23,784 nt of DNA. Origin: a virus. The notes beneath the pieces were generated by a model. It had not been told where the DNA came from. It saw only the letters and a list, made by a program, of their open reading frames with translations, and made no database searches. This document shows, in pieces, positions 1-8,451 of this stretch (its first letter is position 1; each line of letters begins with the position of its first letter). The position numbers were made by a program, and so were the translations under genes. The DNA lies in the IMG/VR virus record IMGVR_UViG_3300018416_000117, positions 1 through 23,784 of that record, one strand, 5' to 3'.

Positions 1-402
1 TACTTGTATACCTTCATAAGTTATGTTTATGACATAAGCATCTGTAGAGCCGTCTAAAGTATCGGAACCTGTAGGAGTTAAGTTTACTCTTGTTGAAACT
101 GCGAATCCTCCATTAGAAATAAATCTCATTAATCTATTTGTATTGTCTGCTGCTGGAGGTAAATTTAATGTTGCATTACCTGCTCCACCAGACCAAGATA
201 ATCTAATAAGCATAGATTTATGATAAGTTGAATCTGATAAGTTAACAGTAGAACCATCACTCATAGTAAGATTAGTAGGAATTAAATAATTCTCTAATTG
301 ATATACTTCAGCTTTTTTAGTTTCGCTTCCTTCTACTACAGCAAGTAAATCATCCTCTTGTATGGCTGTAATTGCTGTTAATTGTGATATTTTTTTACTC
401 AT
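1..402 (-). CDS. Phage tail-fibre/receptor-binding-type structural protein, N-terminal part (runs off the window)
   Basis: The frame opens with ATG at 402 and stays open for 134 codons to base 1, so the C-terminus lies outside. The N-terminus (MSKKISQLTAI, then EDDLLAVVEGSETKKA) resembles the attachment segment common at the start of phage fibre and collar proteins, where a short 'ISQLT...DDLLPV' stretch precedes a beta-rich body. The rest is rich in S, T, N and G with alternating hydrophobic residues, as expected for beta structure. It starts 4 nt after the stop of the small Cys-rich gene and is the last visible gene of the tail/structural operon. The exact structural role is inferred; a general virion surface protein is equally possible. 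Confidence 0.6.
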   Translation of the reverse strand, partial: MSKKISQLTAITAIQEDDLLAVVEGSETKKAEVYQLENYLIPTNLTMSDGSTVNLSDSTYHKSMLIRLSWSGGAGNATLNLPPAADNTNRLMRFISNGGFAVSTRVNLTPTGSDTLDGSTDAYVINITYEGIQV

Positions 403-405
403 TGT

Positions 406-612
406 TTATAATTTTATATTGTTACCGTTTTCTTGTAATATGTTTCCTCCTGATTCTAATAATAAAACACCTACGCCTGATATTCTACCTACACCTTGAC
501 TTCTTAAAGTTCCATCACAACATTTTCTTGAGTATGTACCATCTTTACACATACAACCTCTTCTGCTACCACTTGGAACAGCGTTTCCTACAGTTTCATT
601 TGTTTTTTTCAT
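406..612 (-). CDS. Small Cys/Gly-rich phage protein, function unknown
   Basis: 68 codons from ATG at 612, which lies 2 nt after the stop of the upstream protease-like gene; a TTG at 633 could extend it by seven residues but would overlap that gene. The protein has a basic segment (PSGSRRGCMCKDGTYSRKCC) with four cysteines in CxC and CC arrangements, followed by a Gly-rich hydrophobic stretch (GVGRISGVGVLLLESGG). The cysteines could bind metal or form disulphides. Its position between the XkdF-like protein and the fibre-type protein suggests a virion or assembly part. I do not recognise a named family. Confidence 0.65.
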   Translation of the reverse strand: MKKTNETVGNAVPSGSRRGCMCKDGTYSRKCCDGTLRSQGVGRISGVGVLLLESGGNILQENGNNIKL

Positions 613-614
613 AG

Positions 615-1622
615 TTATTGTTTTGGCACACAATTAGGCACTTTTCTACCATCTTTATCTTTCATTCCTATTTGTTCATAGCCTGCTTGACATGGATTAT
701 CATCGTTTAAATCTAATTCACCAAGTTCTCTTAGTTTTCCTCTTGACCAGTTTAACCCTGCTTTACCACCCCATAATAAATAAGATATAGTTCCACAAGC
801 TTTAGTATCAGATTCATCATAATAAGTTTCTGCTCTACTTAAATAACTGTACATTCTTTTTATTGTAGATACAGATAATTTTTCACCTCTTGCTAATTGT
901 TGAGCTCTTACTTTGCCAACATTAGTGGCACATTTATTATTTACTTTTTGATTTAATTCAATACCTCTTTTAGCATTGTTTCTAACACCACTTCCATAAT
1001 CGCTATAAGTTTTAAACTCATACTTATTGTCTAGTATTGAATTGGCAATCTCTAATAATATTTCTCTTGCTTCTTCTTCTTCATTCACTTCTTCTATTTT
1101 ACTCATAGCAATTTTATCAGTAAAATATCCTTCTATAGAAAATCCTTTAACTAAACCTGTTTTTACATAATCATTCCAAACTTCATCATTGTTTACTTTC
1201 ATAGAAACCATCCAAGTACCTACAGGTAAATCCATATCGTACTTTCTTGACTTGTCGTGTACATCGTCTTCTATAATCCAAGATTCAACTACAGATAGTC
1301 CATACAATTCAGCTTGATGCTCTAATGTAGATTTGTTTTGATTGCCTCTCATTAAGAATAATTCAGATGCTTTTCTTACAGTATCTTCACTAAAGAATAT
1401 ATAATACTCATCTTCTCCGTTACGTCTATAAATATTCTTATTAGGAACTAAAGCAGCACCCATTAATATTTTCTTTTCTTTATCTACTTCAGCTAGTTTT
1501 ATTTCATGCTGTTTAGATAATGCAATAAAGTTTTCTTCTATTGCTGGTTCATCTACAATAGAGATTGCTTCTATTCCAGATAATTCTTGTTCTTCGTCTA
1601 TAATTAATTCTACTATTTTCAT
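615..1622 (-). CDS. XkdF-like putative phage serine protease (prohead maturation type)
   Basis: 335 aa. Residues about 50-170 match the pattern of the XkdF family of putative phage proteases: GAALVPNK followed by IYRR, YYIFFSEDTV, STLEHQ, VVESWIIED, a PVGTWMVSMKV segment and VKGFSIEGYF. In that family the protein is usually encoded beside portal or capsid genes and is thought to process head proteins. Residues about 210-335 form a second region, seemingly separate, with KRGIELNQ, NNKCATNVG, MYSYLSRAETYYDESDT and ISYLLWGGKAGLNW; similar tails occur on other Bacteroidota phage structural proteins. ATG at 1622 follows the tape-measure stop by 19 nt. The catalytic residues are not certain from reading alone. 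Finding it downstream of the tail genes is unusual. Confidence 0.7.
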   Translation of the reverse strand: MKIVELIIDEEQELSGIEAISIVDEPAIEENFIALSKQHEIKLAEVDKEKKILMGAALVPNKNIYRRNGEDEYYIFFSEDTVRKASELFLMRGNQNKSTLEHQAELYGLSVVESWIIEDDVHDKSRKYDMDLPVGTWMVSMKVNNDEVWNDYVKTGLVKGFSIEGYFTDKIAMSKIEEVNEEEEAREILLEIANSILDNKYEFKTYSDYGSGVRNNAKRGIELNQKVNNKCATNVGKVRAQQLARGEKLSVSTIKRMYSYLSRAETYYDESDTKACGTISYLLWGGKAGLNWSRGKLRELGELDLNDDNPCQAGYEQIGMKDKDGRKVPNCVPKQ

Positions 1623-1641
1623 ATTGAATTTATTTTTATAA

Positions 1642-3504
1642 TTAACCTATTGATGCTGTACTTGTAATATTTCTGTCTAATTCCTGAGCTGTAGATATTT
1701 CTTTGCTAACAACAAATGCTTTTATTGGTTGCCCTGTTACACCTGCTAATGTAGTTGCTAATTGACTTACGTCACCAACACCTACTACATTAAAGTCAGG
1801 AGCTTCAACTTCTCCACCTCCAGCACCACCGCCAGCACCTCCTACAGAAGCAGATATAGATGATTTACTTTTTATTGCATTTATACCACCTGCCGCTGCT
1901 GCAACTATACCAGCAATATTTATACCCGCATTAATGTTATTTTTAGTTATACGAACTCTACCTCTTGCTTCAGCAGTTAAGTCTCCTAACATAGCTCTAG
2001 CCTTAGCTGCTGCACCAATTACCTGATTTGTTTCTTTAGTTTTTACTATTACTTTAGCTATAGCTTCTGCTTTTTCTGTTACGATTGCTGCTATTTTAAA
2101 ACCATCATCTAAATCGCCTAAAGCTTTTAGTCCATTACTAACAGATTTTGCCGCATCAAAATACCCTTCTCTAATTGCAATTCTAGCCTTTGTTTCAGTT
2201 TTCTCTGCATTTGTCAAATCTTTTAATCGTTTTTTATTTTGCCTATCTAGTTCAGCAAATTTATTATCTCTTTCTTTTGCTCCTTCAGCAAGAGCCTCCA
2301 TTGCCATTATTTGTTGTGCAGTATAGCCCTCTAAAAATAACTTATTTAATTCAACTCCTGACAAACCTAGTTCATTTAAAAGCTTAACCTTTTCTCTAGT
2401 TTCTTTTTCTCTTTCGCCTTCTTGAAGTTTTATAAAACCTCGAATTGTTTCTATATTTCCCTCTCTTAATTCTTTTTCTCTTAAAAATTGACCTGCAAGA
2501 ATAGTCCCGTCTTCTCTGCTGTTTCTTTCTCTTTGTATTAATGCATTTCTTCTTCTGCTATTAGCCATTTTTTCAAGCCTTTCAATTTCTTTTTCAGAGT
2601 CTATATATTTTTGAAAATAATCTTCAAGATTATCTATTCCTTTTTCTCTTGCTTCATCATCTAAATCAATTCTTTTTTGTATAATCTTAGCTTGTTCTTC
2701 AGCAATTTTATCTTTTGCAGCTTCAGTATATGCTATTTCTAATATTTTTTTTCTATATTTTTCTAATTCATCAACCGCATCTTTTGTATTGTTTTGAATA
2801 TCTATCATAGAAATACCAGATTTTTTTAAACTATCTACAAAATCAGGATATTCTTCATTTAATTTTTCAATAGCTAATTGATGTTGTTCTTCTGACCTTG
2901 TAGCGTCTTGTAATATTCCTATATAAATTTCAAAATTACCAGCTAAATCTGCTACTCCACTAGCAGCATCTTCAAAAGTCTCACCTAAATCTAAAGTTCT
3001 GCCAGATAATTCTTTAAACAATTTATCTAATCTAGGCATAAAACTTATTAATAGTTGGACTGCAATTAAAAAACCTCCAGTACCCCATAAAGAACTTAGT
3101 AATTGTTTAAAAGAAGCTATTACTCCATTATTAGTTTTTACAAATGAACCAAACAAACTTACTAATTGACCCAAGTTGTTAGCCATACCAGTAAATCCAT
3201 AATTAGCATCAGAAGCTAAACGACCTGTTTCTAAAAGTATTGCATTATTTAAACCAGCTTGAGCTCTTGCGTTATTAGTAGCATCTGCAACTCTCATTTG
3301 TTCTGCTGCTTCAGCTTTAAGAGTACTAATTAAATTTCTTTTTTGTATAGCTGATTTTTCATCATTTATAATTTGCTCCCTTTGTTCTTTATTTAGTATG
3401 GTAACTTTACTTGACAAACCTTGAACAGCATCTTCAGCTCCTTTTAATTTTTTAGTTGCCTTATCATCAAGTATTACTTGAATAAGTATTTTTTTAGTTG
3501 CCAT
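1642..3504 (-). CDS. Tail tape measure protein
   Basis: 620 aa with the tape-measure pattern: a long Lys/Glu/Ala-rich, mostly helical body (charged coiled-coil-like from about 250 to 430), a hydrophobic segment near 143-160 (GGFLIAVQLLISFM), an Ala/Gly-rich hydrophobic stretch near 535-550, a Gly-rich linker, and a C-terminus (QPIKAFVVSKEISTAQELDR) typical of Bacteroidota phage tape measures. At roughly 0.15 nm per residue the tail would be about 90 nm, which is an inference. ATG at 3504 overlaps the last codons of the 48-aa gene upstream. Gene order (chaperone, completion proteins, tail-tip proteins, tape measure) differs from lambda, where the tape measure follows the chaperone directly. 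Confidence 0.85.
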   Translation of the reverse strand: MATKKILIQVILDDKATKKLKGAEDAVQGLSSKVTILNKEQREQIINDEKSAIQKRNLISTLKAEAAEQMRVADATNNARAQAGLNNAILLETGRLASDANYGFTGMANNLGQLVSLFGSFVKTNNGVIASFKQLLSSLWGTGGFLIAVQLLISFMPRLDKLFKELSGRTLDLGETFEDAASGVADLAGNFEIYIGILQDATRSEEQHQLAIEKLNEEYPDFVDSLKKSGISMIDIQNNTKDAVDELEKYRKKILEIAYTEAAKDKIAEEQAKIIQKRIDLDDEAREKGIDNLEDYFQKYIDSEKEIERLEKMANSRRRNALIQRERNSREDGTILAGQFLREKELREGNIETIRGFIKLQEGEREKETREKVKLLNELGLSGVELNKLFLEGYTAQQIMAMEALAEGAKERDNKFAELDRQNKKRLKDLTNAEKTETKARIAIREGYFDAAKSVSNGLKALGDLDDGFKIAAIVTEKAEAIAKVIVKTKETNQVIGAAAKARAMLGDLTAEARGRVRITKNNINAGINIAGIVAAAAGGINAIKSKSSISASVGGAGGGAGGGEVEAPDFNVVGVGDVSQLATTLAGVTGQPIKAFVVSKEISTAQELDRNITSTASIG

Positions 3505-3640
3505 ATCTTAATCTTTTAAGTTGTTCTTTCATTTGTTTAAAATCTTTTACTGCCGCATACTTACCTTTTGCTATTTCTATATTTTCACCTTCTCCATACC
3601 ATTTTGAAGCGTTAAGTAAATCAAGTATATCTTTTATCAT
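3494..3640 (-). CDS. Small tail-operon protein (48 aa), unknown function
   Basis: ATG at 3640, 2 nt after the TAA of the large tail protein; the frame ends with TAA at 3494, overlapping the tape-measure start by 11 nt. The product begins MIKDILDLLNASKWYGEGEN and ends in a basic helix (VKDFKQMKEQLKRLRYGN). Tight coupling on both sides and fully open coding-like sequence support a real gene. No family recognised; a small assembly or accessory protein is possible. Confidence 0.75.
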   Translation of the reverse strand: MIKDILDLLNASKWYGEGENIEIAKGKYAAVKDFKQMKEQLKRLRYGN

Positions 3641-3642
3641 AA

Positions 3643-6219
3643 TTATAGTTTATTTAATAATTCTATTTCGCTTACTTCAGTTTTAAGATTTGTTGTTATA
3701 GAATTAATCGTAAACCTTCTGTCTTGTATTATAAGCTCGTCGTTTAATCTCATGTTTATTAAAACTTCTTTAGTTAAATATGCTTTTATTTTATATATTC
3801 TTTTCTTGGAGTCAAATAAATCACTAATATAATCTTCGTAAAACTTCTTAAATAAAGAATTTGTAGTTCCTCCGTAATCTGTTAAGTTCCATTCATCAAC
3901 TTCATTATCAAAGTTAATTGTAAATGCTGGAGGTCTGTAAATTACATAAGTTTCGCCTGATACCATAATATCATCAGCTAAAGTTAACTGTGTATCACTA
4001 TCTACAGAAGATACTGTTGATTTAGTGTTATCTGTTGTGTTTAACACAATATCTCCAACTATAACAGTTGACGTAAAGTTTTGACCAGTTTCTATAAGTT
4101 TATTAGTTGTTGTAGACGTTGTAGTTCCTGATTCAGCAGGGTTTGTTGAATTATAAGCATCTTCATTTGTATTAGAAGGTCTAAAATATTGCACTAAAGA
4201 AGATGAACCAGAACTAATCCAGTTTATAGATTTATTAGTAGATATTCCTGTTTCTTTAATACCATAAAAAATTAAAGGTTTAGTTAATACAGGTTCATAA
4301 TTACCCTGATTAAAGTTTTCTAATATCATATATTCATCACCAGAAACAAATATATTATTAACAAGTGAAAGCTGAATATTGCTATCTATAGCTGTTATTG
4401 TTGTAGAAGTGTTATCTGTCAAATTTCTAACAGTATCCCCTACAGTTAAATTATTATCTTCAAATTCAGCACCACTGTCGTATAGCTTATTGCTTATTGT
4501 TGAATCTGTTGTGCCTTGTGCTTTAATAACATAATCACCATTAAATTCACCATCGGCAGAATATCCCCACAATATATCTGTTAAATAAGTATCGTTTGTT
4601 CCTGTGTAATAAGGACTGCTACTAGATTTATTTTCATCAAACAATCTTTCAAACTTCATGTGTTCAAAAGGTGTTTCTACAGTATATATTTCTCCTTTGT
4701 CAATGCCACCTTCTCTTGCTTTTTCGTTACCAAAAATATCATTAAATTGTTCTTGATGATTAATAGCGAGAAGAGTGCTGGGTTCTTCGTATTTAAAATC
4801 AACACCACTATAAACAGTAGGAGCGTCAACATCAGTGCTTGAAACGTCTACCATACTAGTAATATCATAACTGCCTCCAGAAGGATTGTTTACTGCATCA
4901 GCATAAAAGTTATCTAAAGTATCTACATATATTTTACCAAAATTAGAGTCAGCAATATCATCAATATAATATGCTGTTAAATTAAACATTTTAAATATTC
5001 CAGTTAAGAAATCTATATTTTTTAATTCTGGTACATTATCTGTTATAACTATTCTTTCTGTTGTTGATAGTCCATTAGCTTCATAAGTTGCTTCTGTTTC
5101 TGAAGTTGGAGTAGTAAGTATAAATTCAGTAACAGTTAAGTCGGCATCAAAAGATATAGCTCCTGTAGATTCTAATACAAATCTTAATTGATGACTTCCT
5201 GTATTAATAAAACTTTGAGAAACAGTCGAGTCACCTACTAAATTATCTTCTTCAATTAATGTAACGCCGTTTTCTAAATCAATAAGTTTTAAAGTGTATG
5301 TATCGGTATCAGATGTTGTTATGTCTAAATCAACAGTAAATGAATTAGTAAATTTTATTACAGAAAAAGTTATTAAATTTCCTGAGACATCAAAAGGATT
5401 GCTTCCTTCTCCTGTATAAACATAATCTCCAATAACTTTTGTTTTTAACACATCATCTTCTCCTCCTATTTGACCTTTGTTTCTACTTAGCCATAAATAT
5501 AAATTTGAAAAAGCAGTAGTTCCAAAGAAATCTCTAGTAAATTCAATATTGTATCTATCTTCTATTGCTTCTATTATATTTAAACATTTTACAGCAGGTT
5601 TTAAGTCGGTAAAATTTAATCCTTGATTGTCTGAAGGATTAGTTGAATCATGATATAAATTGCCACTATATTGAGGGATACTATTAGAAGAATCGTAATA
5701 AAATCTTTTAGTATGAGATATTAAAGGATATATAATTGATTGTGAAAATAAACCATTTCTTATACCTAGTCTTACATTAGAAGCAGTATAATCGTGGCTA
5801 TAGTTATCATCTAAATAAGGCAATGTCTTTAACTGGTCATCTCCCATAAGAGTTCCTAACTCTACTGTGTTACCATAAAATACAATACTATAAGAAAAAG
5901 GTTTATTATCTTTTAGTTTTACAGATTGTAATTGCACTTTACCTCTTTTGTATGGAGAATAATCTATTTCTAGTAAAGCATCTTTTTTTATTCTACTATT
6001 AAAACCATCGTCTATATTATAATTATACCAATGCTGAAATACTTTGTTATTTTCTTTAGATGCTGGCAATGTAAAAGGTTGACTAAAATCTGTAAATACT
6101 TTAGAAATGTCTTTTACGTCTTGTATTTTAGATGTTAATGTGATAGTTTCATCACTAAACATTTCCATTTGAACATAGTTGTCGTCTTTGTCTTTTATGT
6201 ATAGTATAGGTTGTTTCAC
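3643..6219 (-). CDS. Large tail-tip/baseplate-type structural protein with an internal duplication
   Basis: 858 aa. It starts with GTG at 6219, sharing its first base with the TAG of the preceding gene (TAGTG). The N-terminus (MKQPILYIKDKDDNYV, then TFTDFSQPFTLPASKENN with the preceding residue V) is typical of large tail proteins in Bacteroidota phages. The middle is beta-rich. Two similar blocks of about 55 residues lie in the C-terminal half, encoded at about 4319-4491 and 3945-4106; each reads NKL-x-[DE][ST]G, then VGD, LTDNT or TTDNT, ID/VDS, QL[ST]L and VSG[DE]xY. The C-terminus (NMRLNDELIIQDRRFTINSI) resembles the end of tail hub or Dit-like proteins. A tail-tip or hub role is inferred from its size and its place just before the tape measure. 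Confidence 0.65.
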   Translation of the reverse strand: MKQPILYIKDKDDNYVQMEMFSDETITLTSKIQDVKDISKVFTDFSQPFTLPASKENNKVFQHWYNYNIDDGFNSRIKKDALLEIDYSPYKRGKVQLQSVKLKDNKPFSYSIVFYGNTVELGTLMGDDQLKTLPYLDDNYSHDYTASNVRLGIRNGLFSQSIIYPLISHTKRFYYDSSNSIPQYSGNLYHDSTNPSDNQGLNFTDLKPAVKCLNIIEAIEDRYNIEFTRDFFGTTAFSNLYLWLSRNKGQIGGEDDVLKTKVIGDYVYTGEGSNPFDVSGNLITFSVIKFTNSFTVDLDITTSDTDTYTLKLIDLENGVTLIEEDNLVGDSTVSQSFINTGSHQLRFVLESTGAISFDADLTVTEFILTTPTSETEATYEANGLSTTERIVITDNVPELKNIDFLTGIFKMFNLTAYYIDDIADSNFGKIYVDTLDNFYADAVNNPSGGSYDITSMVDVSSTDVDAPTVYSGVDFKYEEPSTLLAINHQEQFNDIFGNEKAREGGIDKGEIYTVETPFEHMKFERLFDENKSSSSPYYTGTNDTYLTDILWGYSADGEFNGDYVIKAQGTTDSTISNKLYDSGAEFEDNNLTVGDTVRNLTDNTSTTITAIDSNIQLSLVNNIFVSGDEYMILENFNQGNYEPVLTKPLIFYGIKETGISTNKSINWISSGSSSLVQYFRPSNTNEDAYNSTNPAESGTTTSTTTNKLIETGQNFTSTVIVGDIVLNTTDNTKSTVSSVDSDTQLTLADDIMVSGETYVIYRPPAFTINFDNEVDEWNLTDYGGTTNSLFKKFYEDYISDLFDSKKRIYKIKAYLTKEVLINMRLNDELIIQDRRFTINSITTNLKTEVSEIELLNKL

Positions 6220-7382
6220 TATTGTATATTGTTTATTTTATCAAAGGCATAATCAAATTGTACTGTGTAAGAAATCAATTTATCATTAACTGACTTTTTG
6301 AATTGTAAACTATTAGATTTAAGATTTATAGGCAAAGTATTAGTTCCGTCGTATACCCAAACTTGTTCTGATAATAACATTTGTCTTACTATCTCATTAT
6401 GGTCTTCAGGATAGAAGCCAGTACTTATTGTAATAGATTCTTTACCATTTGAAATAAATATCTTTTCTTGATGTTTAGATAAAGAGTAAGTTGGGCTTCC
6501 TCCTGAATTATCAAAGTCAATAATATTATTTTTAAATTTATTAGACGATATAGAAATGTTAGTCATCGATTTCTTGAAGAACCATAAGTTTTGTAGTGCT
6601 CCATATTTATTATAAAATATTATATTTAAAGGAGTAAATTTAGGTTCGCATACTTTTCTAAGTGTTATAATAACATCGTCAGGATAATCTGCACTATCGC
6701 TTGATATTGTAACCGTATCTCCGTCTGATAAATATTCTGTATCTGTTAGTATAAGATATTGTATTTTTTGATTAGTATCGCCGTTGTCTGTTATTTCTTG
6801 GTCTTCGTCTCCATCACCCCAATTTACATCGTAAGTGTCCCAAAAGACATTAGCCTCATTCCAGTTTACATTAGCACCAGCGTCTGTATCTAATACAGCA
6901 GTTACTGTTGCAGCTTCCGCATATATAGGAATCTTTATATCATCACCATCGTTGTAATAGATAGAAGTATTATCTTGAAGTACCATAGGCGTAGTATACT
7001 CTGTGCTTCTAGGGTTTATGCCATCTTCAAAGTAACCGTAACCATCAATTGCCAAGTAAGGATAAGTATTTGTGTCCTGTGAATTTACTTGTACTATTGC
7101 GTCGTTTGAATCGTATATCGTTATGTCTGCATCTACCCATAAAGTATCTGTAGCATAATTATTATACTCTGTTATCATAAAGTCTCTTATAAGTTCGCTC
7201 AATTCAAAAGTAACGTAATTGTTTGTTCCTAACTCTTGTTTTGTTAATGTATACTTTTTGTCTCCAGCTACTCTATCTGCATATACTCCAGTCCATATAT
7301 ATAATTCTAATTTTGCTTTTGCTAAAGAAGCATTAGATATTTTTTTATAGAAAGGGCTTCTTGTGTTAATTATTGTTGACAT
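6219..7382 (-). CDS. Phage tail-associated structural protein
   Basis: 387 aa from ATG at 7382, overlapping the preceding stop. It opens with MSTIINTRSPFYKKISNASL and YIWTGVY, a signature I associate with tail-module proteins of Bacteroidota phages; the body is rich in D, T, N and Y and looks beta-structured, with an acidic stretch (VNWGDGDEDQEITDNGD). It is joined to the next gene by TAGTG. Location between the completion proteins and the large tail-tip protein points to a minor tail or tip component, perhaps Dit-like. No catalytic motif is visible. Confidence 0.6.
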   Translation of the reverse strand: MSTIINTRSPFYKKISNASLAKAKLELYIWTGVYADRVAGDKKYTLTKQELGTNNYVTFELSELIRDFMITEYNNYATDTLWVDADITIYDSNDAIVQVNSQDTNTYPYLAIDGYGYFEDGINPRSTEYTTPMVLQDNTSIYYNDGDDIKIPIYAEAATVTAVLDTDAGANVNWNEANVFWDTYDVNWGDGDEDQEITDNGDTNQKIQYLILTDTEYLSDGDTVTISSDSADYPDDVIITLRKVCEPKFTPLNIIFYNKYGALQNLWFFKKSMTNISISSNKFKNNIIDFDNSGGSPTYSLSKHQEKIFISNGKESITISTGFYPEDHNEIVRQMLLSEQVWVYDGTNTLPINLKSNSLQFKKSVNDKLISYTVQFDYAFDKINNIQ

Positions 7383-7960
7383 TATTTTATAATTTTCGTT
7401 TGTATTGAAAAGGTTTCATTAGCACCTTTTTTATATCCTGCTCTTTTTAATATATTTTCTAAATCACTATCTATATCCATAACAATGGGCTCGTGTATAT
7501 TTCTTAGCTCTTCAAATTTAAGCTTAACTAAATCAGTTAAAAATCCTGTAGGATATATTCCTTTAATTCTTAATGAATTGCTTATTAAAGATGCTATTCT
7601 TGATATTTTTCCAATATCACTTAAATTTACTAAATCTCCATTTAAATCTTTAAAACCTCTTTTATTTCTAATCCACTGAATTAATTTATCTTTTGATACA
7701 TTTGTACTGCTTGTTCCTTCGTCTATTTGTTCTGCATAAGAGTTACCTTCTATATTTAGCTCTAATACTGAATTACTTTCTTTTTCTATTATTTTTAAAC
7801 TTTCTTGTAAACTACCGCTAGCTGTAATATTTGTTGTTACAGTTCTTGAAGGGTAATCTCTTTTTCTATCTTTTCTTGATATTTCAACAATAGCATTGTC
7901 AAGTAAAGACTTTGTGTATTGTCTTAAATATTTTTCAGTATTTTCTAATTTTAAACTCAT
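7382..7960 (-). CDS. Tail completion/HK97 gp10-like protein
   Basis: ATG at 7960 shares its A with the TAA of the upstream gene (TAATG), giving MSLKLENTEKYL, 192 aa; a TTG two codons upstream is unlikely to be used. Features that recall gp10-type head-tail connector and tail-completion proteins are an N-terminal helix, a central segment (ITASGSLQESLKI) with YAEQIDEGTSS, in which 'Y..Q.D.G' is a common motif, and a C-terminal helical part. Its neighbour is the likely tail terminator. I infer a role at the head-tail joint. Confidence 0.55.
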   Translation of the reverse strand: MSLKLENTEKYLRQYTKSLLDNAIVEISRKDRKRDYPSRTVTTNITASGSLQESLKIIEKESNSVLELNIEGNSYAEQIDEGTSSTNVSKDKLIQWIRNKRGFKDLNGDLVNLSDIGKISRIASLISNSLRIKGIYPTGFLTDLVKLKFEELRNIHEPIVMDIDSDLENILKRAGYKKGANETFSIQTKIIK

Positions 7961-8451
7961 TAGCAAGGAGATTGACCATTAGCGTTAATATCTGATATTT
8001 GATTGTTTGCCACTGTGATTGATATATCTAAGCTCCAACCAGCAAGAAGATTCTCAAATCTATCTTCAAACATATTGGCAGTGTAATCTGTGTCTATTTG
8101 ATACAAGTCAGTAAACAACTCTCCTCTTCTAAGTGCCGATTGTAAACCATTAACTACAGCAAACTGAGTATTTAACACATCCTGCTTATTGTTTATGTCA
8201 TGAAAATAATTATTCAAATCTTTCTTATCTTCTTTAGTTTCATTTACAATATCCATACAAAGAACTTGTAGATTAAATTGCACTACATGGTCTTGAAATG
8301 TACAACTGTTTACAATTATGTGTGATAATGGAAATATAGTTTGTTTGGCTAGGTCAACTTCAAATATATCTCCAAACGTAACTGAATTTACATTTGTATT
8401 GCCTTGAAGGTATGTTTTCAGTGTATCTAGTATGTCGTAAAAACTGGTCAT
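7960..8451 (-). CDS. Tail terminator-like / head-tail joining protein
   Basis: 163 aa from ATG at 8451, which overlaps the TGA of the frameshifted chaperone frame (ATGA). The start (MTSFYDILDTLKTYLQGN), the VTFGDIFEVDLAKQTIFPLSHI segment of conserved type, and the pattern of alternating beta strands (VVQFNLQVLCMDIV) resemble small tail terminator or completion proteins found next to gp10-like proteins. Role is inferred from context and general pattern. Confidence 0.5.
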   Translation of the reverse strand: MTSFYDILDTLKTYLQGNTNVNSVTFGDIFEVDLAKQTIFPLSHIIVNSCTFQDHVVQFNLQVLCMDIVNETKEDKKDLNNYFHDINNKQDVLNTQFAVVNGLQSALRRGELFTDLYQIDTDYTANMFEDRFENLLAGWSLDISITVANNQISDINANGQSPC

